DNA of 46,085 nucleotides from positions 1-46,085 of the IMG/VR virus record IMGVR_UViG_3300046006_003504, one strand, 5' to 3'. Under the pieces are notes generated by a model. It did not search any database. It was not told the DNA's origin and saw only the letters and a program-made list of their open reading frames with translations. Made by a program: the position numbers and the translations under genes. This DNA comes from a virus. This document shows, piece by piece, positions 1 to 8,301 of this stretch (the first letter of the stretch is position 1; every line of letters begins with the position of its first letter).

Positions 1-353
1 TTTGCCGCAGTTAAGAACTCGGGAGAATGCACTAAATTGGGATATTGTTTGTTGAGATTTTTATAAAAAAGCGGAGGGGCTGTGCATTTGCTGATAATAA
101 CATTATCGTAATCTTTGAGATTTTTTAATACTTCCTCGAGAATACTGGTATCACATTTCCCGTCATCACCAAATGGTGTGGGCACACAAACAAAGACACC
201 TTCACACTCTGCCAAATCTGCATAGCTGTTCAACCCCTTTGCAGGATCTTTATCTACTAATACAAGATCACAGGAAATTTCTAGTGATTGCATAATTGCA
301 TTACCGACAAATCCAAGTCCAATAATGCCGACTTTTGGTCTTTCAAAATTCAT
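1..353 (-). CDS. UDP-glucose/GDP-mannose-type nucleotide-sugar dehydrogenase, N-terminal part (cut by window edge)
   Basis: The 117 visible residues form the NAD-binding domain of the nucleotide-sugar dehydrogenase family, which oxidises a hexose on UDP or GDP to the uronic acid. A Rossmann GLGFVG motif lies at residues 12-17, VCVPTP at 55-60 and SPEFL at 110-114, all family signatures. The catalytic cysteine domain lies beyond the left edge. It is probably the last visible gene of a leftward glycan cassette with the carbamoyltransferase and glycosyltransferases. No clear ribosome binding site precedes the ATG. Confidence 0.85.
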   Translation of the reverse strand, partial: MNFERPKVGIIGLGFVGNAIMQSLEISCDLVLVDKDPAKGLNSYADLAECEGVFVCVPTPFGDDGKCDTSILEEVLKNLKDYDNVIISKCTAPPLFYKNLNKQYPNLVHSPEFLTAA

Positions 354-385
354 TATTATAATTCTTATGTTCGAAGATATTTAAC

Positions 386-616
386 TTAATCATCTGAGAG
401 CCCTATAAAAAGTAGTTCTCGTTCTGTGATATTAGCAATTGGTTTGATCCAACCTTTATCGATGCAGGTTGCTATTATCATAGCATAGTTTTGCGGGCAT
501 TGTTTTGAAATTTCAAATCCTGCTCGAGGTGACAGGGTCATACCGTCGATGATACAGAAATTACGATCACCTTGTTTAAGGGTTCGTATTTGACTTCGAT
601 GAGCTGTGATATTCAT
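386..616 (-). CDS. hypothetical 76-aa protein
   Basis: I do not recognise this small protein. It has mixed alpha/beta-like composition, no membrane segment and no clear motif. A good sigma70-type promoter (623-651) has its -10 element only 6 nt upstream of the ATG, so the mRNA would start at or very near the start codon. It lies between the dehydrogenase and the zinc peptidase on the same strand. It is likely a real phage accessory gene because it has its own promoter and fits the gene packing. Confidence 0.65.
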   Translation of the reverse strand: MNITAHRSQIRTLKQGDRNFCIIDGMTLSPRAGFEISKQCPQNYAMIIATCIDKGWIKPIANITERELLFIGLSDD

Positions 617-622
617 GCATTA

Positions 623-651
623 AGTGTAACATGAATTTAGCCCTATGTCAA
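623..651 (-). promoter_or_regulatory. sigma70-type promoter for the 76-aa gene
   Basis: -35 TTGACA (646-651), 17-nt spacer, -10 TACACT (623-628). The predicted start is near 616, the first base of the downstream start codon. The -35 box overlaps the stop of the upstream peptidase gene. Confidence 0.65.
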
Positions 652-1382
652 CGATCTATCCAGTCTTTATTGCGATACGGTTTACCAATATATGCTTGTG
701 GTAAGTATCTAACAACTTTTTTCTTAACACGTTGAATAATTGGATGATTATGATCGTGTTGAAATGCCTTTAAATACATACGCCAGCTATTATGTCGTCT
801 GTATTTTTTCTTTTGATTTTCATTTAGATATTTGATTATTTGGGAATCGTTAATCCCAAATTTGCTTACCAATTCACATGCAATATTGAATGCATAAGCG
901 TCAACCTCGTCACTGCAACCTAGATAGCTTTGCTCCATTCTTAGCTCAGTTTTTTCTGCATTACTGGCATAATCCGGCAAAACTTTAAACTGTCTGCGCC
1001 TGAATTGGCGCATATGAATTAGCTCATGCAAAATTGTATCTGCAATGCCGTAACAAGTTGATTTATATCTTTTACTATTGATGCATATAGTTTCTTCGAA
1101 CAGTGAATATTCAAATGATATTTCGATGCTTTTGATTTTTTCGCAGTCTCGATCACTATAGTAGCAACCGCCTATCCAACATTGATTAGGATCTACTTTT
1201 GGGTTAAAGTTTTTCTTAAATCTAACAGGAACTAGTTTTTTTAAATGGTTTGTTACTTTTTTATGGAATGCTGCCACAGAAAGTTCAGTATTAACAACTT
1301 CCGGCGCAAGAGCCAGCATAAAACTAACTATAGATTCTCGATCTAATATAGACCAATTGAATTTTACCTTCGGTGTTGGCAT
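648..1382 (-). CDS. putative zinc metallopeptidase with HExxH motif
   Basis: This 244-aa protein has HELIH at residues 119-123 followed by MRQ, the zinc-binding helix of minigluzincin and SprT-like peptidases, with later acidic residues (the SDEVDAYAF stretch) that could supply a third ligand. A second, shorter protein with the same HExxH..RQ arrangement lies at 29890-30318. The start is supported by AAGGGTG 6 nt before the ATG. The substrate is unknown. Neither protein has a signal peptide, so both probably act in the cytoplasm. Confidence 0.7.
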   Translation of the reverse strand: MPTPKVKFNWSILDRESIVSFMLALAPEVVNTELSVAAFHKKVTNHLKKLVPVRFKKNFNPKVDPNQCWIGGCYYSDRDCEKIKSIEISFEYSLFEETICINSKRYKSTCYGIADTILHELIHMRQFRRRQFKVLPDYASNAEKTELRMEQSYLGCSDEVDAYAFNIACELVSKFGINDSQIIKYLNENQKKKYRRHNSWRMYLKAFQHDHNHPIIQRVKKKVVRYLPQAYIGKPYRNKDWIDR

Positions 1383-1426
1383 ATTGCACCCTTTAGTATT
1401 AGTAATTATCCTATTACTATAGTCCT

Positions 1427-1455
1427 ATTATATACTGCTTTAATGGGCTAGTAAA
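1427..1455 (-). promoter_or_regulatory. probable sigma70-type promoter for the zinc peptidase gene
   Basis: -10 TATAAT (1427-1432) and a weaker -35 TTTACT (1450-1455) at 17-nt spacing. The -35 lies in the 3' end of the carbamoyltransferase gene. The AAGGGTG ribosome site follows 40 nt downstream. Confidence 0.45.
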
Positions 1456-2902
1456 CGCTCACTCCATTAATTTCCTGCCATCTTAGGGCATCTGCCCATG
1501 AATTTACCAAAGGTTCTCCCTTGACATTTAGGCTAGTATTCATTAAAATTGGGCATCCACTGACTGCATACCACGCTTCTAACAACGCCCTAAACTTTGG
1601 ATTATCTTGTGCTGTAACAGTTTGGACTCTGCTAGTATTATCAACATGGCAGATACCTGGTAAAAGATCCGGAGTTCTGCAACGTGCAACAAATTGCATG
1701 TATGGGCTTTCTTTAACTGGCATATCAAAATATGTATCTGCATGTTCGGCTAACACAGCAGGTGCAAACGGTCGGAATGCTTCTCTACGCTTTAAAGAAT
1801 TCATTCTATCTTTAGCACTAGGACCTCTAGGATCACACAGTAAACTACGATTTCCCAGGGCCCTCGGACCAAACTCTGCACGACCATTTGCTACTGCTAC
1901 TACTTTGCCTGCTAACAAGTCGTTAACAATGTTGTCGATATCTAGTTCCCGGTCAATATCTGTTCCTAGATACGGTCCCTGCCAATCTAAATGCTGTCTA
2001 GTATAGGCAGCAACTGCACCGATTGCACTACCGGCATCACCTGGATTGGGCATAAGCCAAATATCTTTGTAAAGTTTTGTTTGTGCAATTTTACTGTTAG
2101 CAACACAGTTTAGGGCAACGCCGCCCATGAATATTAGATTGTCACTGGGCAACTTGCGGCGCATCCATGCAACGGTGTTTAGGAGATATTCTTCCATTAA
2201 TGCCTGCACACTGGCCGCAATATCATAATCACTTACACCTTCAGGTCTCGGCCATGCCCTACACCCTTTGTGTAAGTTTACTTTAAGTTTAAAGTCCGGA
2301 CCTTCAAACTTGTCAAAGAACTCTTCTTTAAGAACTTCTACAAGTTTTGGTTGACCTAGCGCAGCCATGCCCATGAGAATATATTCTTCTTCATTGGGTT
2401 TTAGTCCAAGATATTGTGTAAAGGCAGTGTAGAACAATCCCATGCTATGTGGATAGCTCTTAGACCAAACTGACTTTAGACCAGTGTCATCTGCTGTCCA
2501 TATACTAACGGTATTCCATTCGCCTATTGCATCAACTACTAATATACTGGCGTCTTTAAACTTGCTAGTATAGAATCCTGCCGCAGCATGACTTTCATGA
2601 TGACCTACAACTTCTAAAGGTATTGAGTTAAGTCCTACAAGTCTTAGTTGGTCTCTAGGACTCACTATCCACGGACGTTGACCTGAGTAAAGTCTACGTA
2701 AATTCTTTTGCCAAGGTTTTTCAAACCAGACAATTTTTGTGGGGGTTCCATACGATCGCATCTCGTTGACCATATCGACATCTAAGAAATAGTCATTTTT
2801 AATTCGACTATATCGTTCACTGTGTGCAGCCCACACGATTTTATTCCCATTAATGAGAGACATGCTGGCATCGTGATTTTGAGCAGTAATGCCGAGAATC
2901 AT
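1448..2902 (-). CDS. NodU/TobZ-type carbamoyltransferase
   Basis: Enzymes of this family use carbamoyl phosphate and ATP to carbamoylate a sugar hydroxyl or similar acceptor. Visible signatures are HHESH at 101-105 (metal-binding Kae1-like fold), GGVALN at 260-265 and GRAEFGPRALGNRS at 340-353, leading into the C-terminal carbamoyltransferase domain with RPFAPAVL. At 484 aa it is shorter than typical bacterial NodU/TobZ (about 550-600). It starts 1 nt after the stop of a 37-aa gene, suggesting translational coupling. The context points to modification of a surface glycan or a small metabolite. Confidence 0.9.
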   Translation of the reverse strand: MILGITAQNHDASMSLINGNKIVWAAHSERYSRIKNDYFLDVDMVNEMRSYGTPTKIVWFEKPWQKNLRRLYSGQRPWIVSPRDQLRLVGLNSIPLEVVGHHESHAAAGFYTSKFKDASILVVDAIGEWNTVSIWTADDTGLKSVWSKSYPHSMGLFYTAFTQYLGLKPNEEEYILMGMAALGQPKLVEVLKEEFFDKFEGPDFKLKVNLHKGCRAWPRPEGVSDYDIAASVQALMEEYLLNTVAWMRRKLPSDNLIFMGGVALNCVANSKIAQTKLYKDIWLMPNPGDAGSAIGAVAAYTRQHLDWQGPYLGTDIDRELDIDNIVNDLLAGKVVAVANGRAEFGPRALGNRSLLCDPRGPSAKDRMNSLKRREAFRPFAPAVLAEHADTYFDMPVKESPYMQFVARCRTPDLLPGICHVDNTSRVQTVTAQDNPKFRALLEAWYAVSGCPILMNTSLNVKGEPLVNSWADALRWQEINGVSVY

Positions 2903-2903
2903 A

Positions 2904-3017
2904 TCAATAGATAAATGGATCTCGCTTGCGTAGCTCTTCTAGTCGTGCTTTTAATTGTTTCTTTCGGCGTCGCTCATAAAACCACCCTAGAATTAATTCT
3001 TTTATTTTTTTAAACAT
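2904..3017 (-). CDS. 37-aa basic peptide upstream of the carbamoyltransferase
   Basis: This very short gene is rich in Lys and Arg and ends in the residues RDPFIY. Its stop is 1 nt from the carbamoyltransferase ATG, so the two are probably translated together. A TAAATA late-promoter box lies 4 nt before its ATG. From memory, short basic peptides of this kind also precede carbamoyltransferases in T4-like cyanophages; I could not check that here. The function is unknown. Confidence 0.6.
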   Translation of the reverse strand: MFKKIKELILGWFYERRRKKQLKARLEELRKRDPFIY

Positions 3018-3021
3018 AATG

Positions 3022-3027
3022 TATTTA
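3022..3027 (-). promoter_or_regulatory. late-type TAAATA box, 4 nt before the ATG at 3017
   Basis: This is one of twelve TAAATA boxes in the window placed 4-5 nt before a start codon. In T4 the late box TATAAATA spans about -13 to -6, so this spacing puts the transcript start at the start codon. Confidence 0.6.
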
Positions 3028-3525
3028 ATCTATAACACACCCTACTAAATGTAGTCTTGACATTTTGGAAAAATTACAAAAACTATGTTTCTTTGTAGTA
3101 TCCACAATATAAACATTGCCTGCTGGTAAATGCAGCATAGCTCGATTATTAGGAAACACAAATAGGCAATCAGTGTTGGTAATTAATGGTATATGTAATC
3201 GTTGGCTTTTATCTTTATGTAGGCTATAACATGCGAATGGACTTACCCACATTAGCCTAGTTCTAAATAAATTATATTCTTCTATAATTTTTTCAAATAG
3301 TGTGTTTTGAAATATAGGATTAATTTTACTATATTCTGTTTCTAGTCTTCCGGGTTGCAATGTTCCAACAGCACTATTTGAAAATTCTTCACCTTCGGCA
3401 TATTGTAATCCACATTGCTTGCCTTTTGCAGACATTTCCGTCCATGGGATATTTTTTTCCAACTTATTATACTCTTCTAGAATAAGATTAAAATCTATAG
3501 GGGCAATGATAGAAAACAGTTGCAT
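3025..3525 (-). CDS. aspartyl/asparaginyl beta-hydroxylase-like 2OG-Fe(II) oxygenase
   Basis: This 166-aa protein carries the compact AspH-type double-stranded beta-helix pattern: H103-x-D105 for iron, RLHIPL at 109-114, LHLPAG around 131-136, a distal H147 and R157-L-H159 for 2-oxoglutarate. Such enzymes hydroxylate peptide side chains or small molecules. It lies 1 nt from the dCMP deaminase gene upstream and belongs to the leftward operon. The substrate cannot be told from sequence. It resembles the proteins at 13836 and 17183 in motif order. Confidence 0.75.
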   Translation of the reverse strand: MQLFSIIAPIDFNLILEEYNKLEKNIPWTEMSAKGKQCGLQYAEGEEFSNSAVGTLQPGRLETEYSKINPIFQNTLFEKIIEEYNLFRTRLMWVSPFACYSLHKDKSQRLHIPLITNTDCLFVFPNNRAMLHLPAGNVYIVDTTKKHSFCNFSKMSRLHLVGCVID

Positions 3526-3526
3526 T

Positions 3527-4042
3527 TTAATTAAGCTGTGTTACAGTTATTCCTGATCGTTCAAGAAACGTGATACCGCTAGTATCCCTATAAGAGTTCC
3601 GATATAGAACACTGCCAATACCACTTTGGTAGATAAGTTTGGCACAGTCCAAACATGGAGCATGGGTAATAAACATAGTAGCACCCAGACCAGATTCGTT
3701 AGATTTAGCCAACTTGGCAATCGCATTTGTTTCAGCATGTAATACCTCTGGTTTAGTTTTAAGACGATATCGCCCCTGCATTTCATTACCATACATATCT
3801 AGGTATGTTCCTTCATAAGGCCAACCTTCTTCAATTTCGTCGGGACTAAGCCATCCACCTGCTGAACACCATTCAACATCTTCACAGGTGTTATCCCAAC
3901 CTGCAGGCATGCCATTATAACCGATAGAAATAATTCGATCATCCTTAACTACAATAGCACCTACATGGAGTCTACGTGCTGGACTTAATTCAGCAAACCT
4001 TTCGGCAACATCCATGTAGGCATTGATAAATTTTTCTTTCAT
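3527..4042 (-). CDS. deoxycytidylate (dCMP) deaminase
   Basis: The protein converts dCMP to dUMP, feeding dTTP synthesis for phage DNA replication. The zinc-site motifs HAE (102-104) and PCLDC (129-133) are intact. The 171-aa length is near the T4 Cd enzyme, with the usual insert between about residues 50 and 95. Its start overlaps the methyltransferase stop (4039-4042), so it is translationally coupled. It is a nucleotide-metabolism gene in an otherwise glycan-type operon. Confidence 0.93.
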   Translation of the reverse strand: MKEKFINAYMDVAERFAELSPARRLHVGAIVVKDDRIISIGYNGMPAGWDNTCEDVEWCSAGGWLSPDEIEEGWPYEGTYLDMYGNEMQGRYRLKTKPEVLHAETNAIAKLAKSNESGLGATMFITHAPCLDCAKLIYQSGIGSVLYRNSYRDTSGITFLERSGITVTQLN

Positions 4043-4602
4043 TCTATTACTGCATAAAAATGGTTATTGGGAAATTGAACATTGTATTTTCCAAGTTCTT
4101 GTTCTGCTGCTCTACGAGGATCCGAGTCGGCCCATGCATCGTCTCCGGTCATAATGCCTCCTTTTTTCATCTTAGGAAGGAATGCACGGATGTCTGCAAC
4201 TACTGAACCAAAATCATGAGCACCGTCAATCATGATAAAATCAATACTTTCGTCTGCGTAATTATTAGCAGCTTCTTGACTAGTCATCTTAATTGCATTG
4301 TAATGACCTTCAATTGGCTTCATGTTGTTTATAAAAGTTTCATAAAGTGTTCCATCTACTACTTCTTTAACTTCACACTCAGCACCTTGTTGGTGTTCAA
4401 TGCTGCCTTCCCATGTGTCAATTAAATCTAATTGCACATTAACTCCACTATTTAACAGTTCGACAGCTAGGAATGCTCCCGACCTGCCTTTAAAACTTCC
4501 TACTTCGACAAACAGGTCTCCGTCCTCTGCAAGAGTTGCAACATGTCTGTAGAGCCACTCATAGCTAAACCAACCTTCGATATTTTGATAAAAATGTTCC
4601 AT
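4039..4602 (-). CDS. class I SAM-dependent methyltransferase (Methyltransf_24-like)
   Basis: Motif I reads EVGSFKGRSG at 33-42, followed by an acidic DTWEGS strand end and FIMIDGAHDF, the pattern of the Methyltransf_24 / cephalosporin-hydroxylase-like group. At 187 aa it is a single-domain enzyme. Glycan clusters often hold such proteins to methylate sugars. It overlaps the dCMP deaminase by 4 nt and follows a glycosyltransferase gene. AAGGAAAT upstream of the ATG could serve as ribosome site. Confidence 0.8.
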   Translation of the reverse strand: MEHFYQNIEGWFSYEWLYRHVATLAEDGDLFVEVGSFKGRSGAFLAVELLNSGVNVQLDLIDTWEGSIEHQQGAECEVKEVVDGTLYETFINNMKPIEGHYNAIKMTSQEAANNYADESIDFIMIDGAHDFGSVVADIRAFLPKMKKGGIMTGDDAWADSDPRRAAEQELGKYNVQFPNNHFYAVIE

Positions 4603-4611
4603 GTATTTCCT

Positions 4612-5367
4612 TTATTTGTATTCACTTCCGTCTTTGGAATTGTATTTTGTGTCCGGGTTGTATCGTTCAAATGCTTCGTAGTTCGGTTCATTGGGTAACA
4701 CTCTTTTACCAACAAACCAATCTCCTATGTGTTTGATAATATTTTTACCATAATAGTTTTTAACATTTGCCGATACTAATCCCAGGTGTTCGTGTAATGT
4801 TCTACCTACCAGACCTTCATTGAGATTAAAATCATAATAATGTCTATAAGGGAACTTTGTCAATCGCAATGGATATAAACTAGCCATGGGGGAAAATATT
4901 AAACTATTTTTTGCATATCTAAAATTCTTATATATTAGATCATCCGGAGCCGACTCTGGCTCTGTTTCATTTGAATACCAAGCCTGCCGCGCTAACTGCA
5001 CTTGACTTATAGTTTGATCTCTTTCAAGTATTTCTATTAGGTCTGTAATAAGCACAGGCTCTAGTATTTCCACATCATCTTCTTGGTGCCAAACATAATC
5101 GTAATCTCGATCCTTTATAAGGTCCCAAAATTCTGACCATGTTACACTTAACCCTAAGTTATCCGGATGGAGTATAATTTCTTCGTAGCCATATAGTTTA
5201 ACTAGGTCTGTGATCATAGGATCGTTTCTAGTTTTAGGATAATCATCTATAAAAATTCTATGGACTTCACAGCCGTAGAAATTGAGATTGCTTTGAGCAT
5301 GTAGAGTTTTTTTAAGATATTCCAACCTGTTGGTTGAAAATATAACCTGACATATTTTGTAAGACAT
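4612..5367 (-). CDS. GT-A-fold glycosyltransferase (family 2-like)
   Basis: The protein opens with a nucleotide-binding-like strand (VIFSTNRLEYL), has the HPDNLGLS signature typical of family 2 enzymes near 67-74, and HQEDDVE at 94-100 as the metal-binding DxD equivalent. It would transfer a sugar from a nucleotide donor. At 251 aa it lacks membrane segments and is probably cytosolic or peripheral. Its start shares one base with the downstream end of the DUF6445-like oxygenase gene. Confidence 0.75.
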   Translation of the reverse strand: MSYKICQVIFSTNRLEYLKKTLHAQSNLNFYGCEVHRIFIDDYPKTRNDPMITDLVKLYGYEEIILHPDNLGLSVTWSEFWDLIKDRDYDYVWHQEDDVEILEPVLITDLIEILERDQTISQVQLARQAWYSNETEPESAPDDLIYKNFRYAKNSLIFSPMASLYPLRLTKFPYRHYYDFNLNEGLVGRTLHEHLGLVSANVKNYYGKNIIKHIGDWFVGKRVLPNEPNYEAFERYNPDTKYNSKDGSEYK

Positions 5368-5915
5368 TAGTATCGTTCTGTATTAAAGAAAAATGTTTGA
5401 AACAACCTACCGTTGTGTAAGTTATCACCGAAGTAATCTATACTAGCATGAAATAAATCGCCTCGATAGATTATAAGCCTATTGTATTTGTTACCGACTT
5501 TATCAAATAGATCCCATTTAGTATAGTCATACCCTTCGTGATCCGAATTAATTCTTTTAAACTCACCCGACGGCTTATGTCTATAAAGACCTGTGCCGCC
5601 CGTGTGGGGAGCATCCGGAGTTAGGTAACAAACTCCGGCCCACATATTATGATGATCTGCATGTATCCATGTTCTGTCTTGTGCTGTGGTTAATTGAAAT
5701 GCACCAGTATAACCAGTGTCTTCAAACCAGCTAGTTACTGGTCCTGCAAAACTCATCCAATAACTTATACAGTCTTTTACATCATCTGGCAAATAGGGTG
5801 CTGTTCTAACACCTGGATAATTTCCCTTGACTGAAAACTCTTGTTCTAATGCATAGTTTCTAACAGCATCCGGGTTTGAGTAAAAATTGTCAATAACCAT
5901 CATTTCTAAATTCAT
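5367..5915 (-). CDS. DUF6445-like 2OG-Fe(II) oxygenase
   Basis: The 182-aa sequence has the iron motif H85-A-D87, a distal H156 in DLFHAS and R170 in GRLFQ, matching a 2-oxoglutarate oxygenase fold and resembling the DUF6445 group. It sits between two glycosyltransferase-like genes on the same strand, so it may hydroxylate a sugar or peptide precursor. It shares one base with the next gene. Recognition is by motif pattern only. Confidence 0.7.
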   Translation of the reverse strand: MNLEMMVIDNFYSNPDAVRNYALEQEFSVKGNYPGVRTAPYLPDDVKDCISYWMSFAGPVTSWFEDTGYTGAFQLTTAQDRTWIHADHHNMWAGVCYLTPDAPHTGGTGLYRHKPSGEFKRINSDHEGYDYTKWDLFDKVGNKYNRLIIYRGDLFHASIDYFGDNLHNGRLFQTFFFNTERY

Positions 5916-5916
5916 A

Positions 5917-6678
5917 TTAATATCTTAAAAAAGTTCCACTAGTTCCGTCCCAGCCATATATAGTCCAGTCTGTTTCAATAATTTTATCTTGATAAACTCT
6001 TGTAAAATAATATAACAACGTTTCAACGTCATATATCATCTTATCGGAATGTCCGGTGAATGTTTCGATTACATGATAAATGTCTACAATTCTATCAAGC
6101 ATATCTGTTCCAAAACCATATAAAACAGACGAATACTGATATAGTAAATTATCTCCCTGTAAGCCTCTTCGATCTACCATGTCATACGGCCAACTATTGT
6201 TCCATTCAAATTTCATAGGGCGTTTAAAAAATATCTTATCTTTATTATATTCGTTAAACAAAGACACATCAAAACTGCGATCAATAAAATATCGCCCGCT
6301 CATTTTAAATAAGTAATCAAATTGTTCCAACACTGTTTTGTATTTGTTTATAAACGCTAAAAGGATCATTGTTTCACAATAACTTTTGTTACGATGAGAC
6401 TTAGCAATTTTATAAACTTCTGGGAATTCTTCCTTAACGCTGACATAAACTAAATTTCTTTGATAAGATAATAAAGATCTATATTGACTGTAGTTGTCAG
6501 AAATGTCTACTAAAAATAGTGTAGTCTCGTCATCTGTCCTAGCATCTAAACTAGCCAAAGTGAATACAGTATGCCTCAATCTTTCTTCATTAGTAAATGA
6601 GCTTCTGGTATTAGAATAGGTTAACGGGAAGCTATTGTCTATATCTATAGCACTGGTAACGATAAATGCTTTTTTCAT
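5917..6678 (-). CDS. putative glycosyltransferase, uncertain family
   Basis: The 253-aa protein begins with a hydrophobic strand and has a CETMILL...LFKMSGRYFID region in its middle that resembles the donor-site region (K-x-SGRY) of some viral and capsule glycosyltransferases. No clear DxD is visible. It is adjacent to a group 1 glycosyltransferase, overlapping it by 4 nt, and shares the leftward operon. The assignment rests mostly on context; it could be another nucleotide-sugar-handling protein. Confidence 0.45.
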   Translation of the reverse strand: MKKAFIVTSAIDIDNSFPLTYSNTRSSFTNEERLRHTVFTLASLDARTDDETTLFLVDISDNYSQYRSLLSYQRNLVYVSVKEEFPEVYKIAKSHRNKSYCETMILLAFINKYKTVLEQFDYLFKMSGRYFIDRSFDVSLFNEYNKDKIFFKRPMKFEWNNSWPYDMVDRRGLQGDNLLYQYSSVLYGFGTDMLDRIVDIYHVIETFTGHSDKMIYDVETLLYYFTRVYQDKIIETDWTIYGWDGTSGTFLRY

Positions 6679-7697
6679 GTTCTGTAAAAACTTCCACTTA
6701 GTATTTTCTTAAAATAGAAATCAAATTTTTCATGCACTACTGTTTCTGAAAAGTTGTCTTCGGCCCATTTGCGGCAAACATGCGGATCTATTTTATCAAT
6801 ATTGTTTAATGCATTGATAAACTCTTTAAATTCTCTACAACGATATCCGGTAACACCGTTGACTACGGTATCAACAAATCCACCCCAGTCTGTAGTAATG
6901 GCTGGTGTGCCAGAGAAATATCCTTCTACAACCATATTACCGAACGGCTCAATATAGTAAGTCGGACCAATGATTGCTCGAGCATCTCTCATTAACACTT
7001 TACGTTGATTAGCATCACAGAGTCCGACAGTAACCACATGCTCTGGGATTTCTTTATATCCTAAATCTGCAAGAGAGCCGGGCCCTGCTATGACTAGCTT
7101 ATTTCCTGTCTCCTTAGTAGCCTGTATGGCTACATTTAACCCTTTGGACTCAACAATTCTACCAAAGTAAAGTATGTAGTCTTTCTTTGTCTCTGAGAAT
7201 TCGAATTCCTCTGGAGTAAATGCATTTGGTATTACAGCATCAAACCATGAAGGAGACATTAGCATGTTCCGTTCACCGTAAAAAAGATGCATCTGTGAAT
7301 AACTTACAAATACTCGATATGGAGCAAATACAGCTTTTGTATCATATCCGATACTGGGCTCAACTATGTGAAGATCATTGTTGGCTTCGGCAGCTATTTT
7401 GTTCTGCCAACCATGAAAGCACATGATAAGATCCCCAGCTTTCTTTCTTTTTTTTATTGCCTTGCCGGCCTCTATGTTGTATTGTTCTGAATTTTTATTC
7501 TGAACATTATATAAATGGGGCAAACAGATAACTGTTTCGCAATCTACTTTACATCCAATAATCCCATAATGTATACAATCCCATCCTAGTAGTTGCATAT
7601 TTTTAATAAACTTAACAACTGCAATAGAAAACGGATCTATCCTGTTGTTAATATGAACTGGACTATCGGGACTGCTTAAAATATGAAGAGTAGACAT
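6675..7697 (-). CDS. GT4-type (Glycos_transf_1) glycosyltransferase
   Basis: The C-terminal half has the GT-B donor domain: ILYFGRIVESKGL, VIAGPGS and the E-x7-E motif (E250 and E258, EPFGNMVVE) followed by GGFVDTVVNGVTGY. I chose the start at 7697 (340 aa) because upstream in-frame codons overlap the promoter at 7705-7733. It would be the first gene of the leftward glycan operon. It transfers a sugar with retention of configuration; the acceptor is unknown. Confidence 0.88.
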   Translation of the reverse strand: MSTLHILSSPDSPVHINNRIDPFSIAVVKFIKNMQLLGWDCIHYGIIGCKVDCETVICLPHLYNVQNKNSEQYNIEAGKAIKKRKKAGDLIMCFHGWQNKIAAEANNDLHIVEPSIGYDTKAVFAPYRVFVSYSQMHLFYGERNMLMSPSWFDAVIPNAFTPEEFEFSETKKDYILYFGRIVESKGLNVAIQATKETGNKLVIAGPGSLADLGYKEIPEHVVTVGLCDANQRKVLMRDARAIIGPTYYIEPFGNMVVEGYFSGTPAITTDWGGFVDTVVNGVTGYRCREFKEFINALNNIDKIDPHVCRKWAEDNFSETVVHEKFDFYFKKILSGSFYRT

Positions 7698-7704
7698 GCT
7701 ATTA

Positions 7705-7733
7705 ATTATACGCTGTAAAAAATAATAAGTCAA
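7705..7733 (-). promoter_or_regulatory. sigma70-type promoter of the leftward glycan operon
   Basis: -35 TTGACT (7728-7733), 17-nt spacer, -10 TATAAT (7705-7710), predicted start near 7699, almost at the glycosyltransferase ATG (7697). The plus-strand late box at 7745-7750 lies just beyond, giving a divergent early/late promoter pair. Confidence 0.75.
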
Positions 7734-7744
7734 ACATTGACAAA

Positions 7745-7750
7745 TAAATA
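7745..7750 (+). promoter_or_regulatory. late-type TAAATA box, 5 nt before ATG 7756
   Basis: The box precedes the GNAT gene with no Shine-Dalgarno sequence between box and start codon, consistent with a leaderless late transcript. Confidence 0.65.
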
Positions 7751-7755
7751 GTTTG

Positions 7756-8301
7756 ATGATAATACATGCAATTACTGATTTGTCCAAAACTGCAACAGTG
7801 GATTTTTTAAAGGCAGGATTATCAAAAGAAACTGCTAATTTGGAAAACTATCATCCAGACTTTGCTGACAACCCTGCCAACTTATTCTACGTTCTTAAAG
7901 AAGGTCGGTTTATTAATGGCAACTATTTTGTTATGGAAGAAGATGGAAAGTATGTTGGCAGCGCAGGATGGAATCCCTATGGTGATGTTGCATTGGTATT
8001 AACTAGAGCATTCATTCCTGTAGCAGAACGCAGGAAATATAATATGGCACAGTATTTGCTACCTGTAATATTTGAACAAACCCTTGATTTTAAAAAACTT
8101 TGGATTACATGCAATGATTATAATTTTGCAATATACCAAGCACTAACTAGATTACAAGATGGAAAATCTGCAGGATTATTTTCAGCATGGCCACCTATCT
8201 ATAAAAAGTTTGTGCCAGTAGGCAAAAAGATAGTAAACTATACAGAACAGTATGTAGCAGAATATATAAGGAACAATGATGACACAACAAGAAAAAATTA
8301 A
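7756..8301 (+). CDS. GNAT-fold N-acyltransferase-like protein
   Basis: The 181-aa protein shows GNAT-type elements: a YVGSAGW strand, an AFIPVAERRKYNMAQYLLP stretch like the acyl-donor loop and helix, and a C-terminal NDYNFAIYQAL helix. Donor and acceptor are not readable. Its 3' end overlaps an acyl carrier protein gene by 26 nt, suggesting the donor may be acyl-ACP rather than acetyl-CoA, as in the FeeM N-acyl amino acid synthases. Start at ATG 7756 rather than an upstream TTG, because the late box is 5 nt away. Confidence 0.6.
   Translation: MIIHAITDLSKTATVDFLKAGLSKETANLENYHPDFADNPANLFYVLKEGRFINGNYFVMEEDGKYVGSAGWNPYGDVALVLTRAFIPVAERRKYNMAQYLLPVIFEQTLDFKKLWITCNDYNFAIYQALTRLQDGKSAGLFSAWPPIYKKFVPVGKKIVNYTEQYVAEYIRNNDDTTRKN

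Noticed and set aside
1521-2006. 161-codon open frame on the plus strand
   Set aside because: It is antisense to the carbamoyltransferase, which has clear motifs in its own frame; no ribosome site or family pattern in the antisense product.
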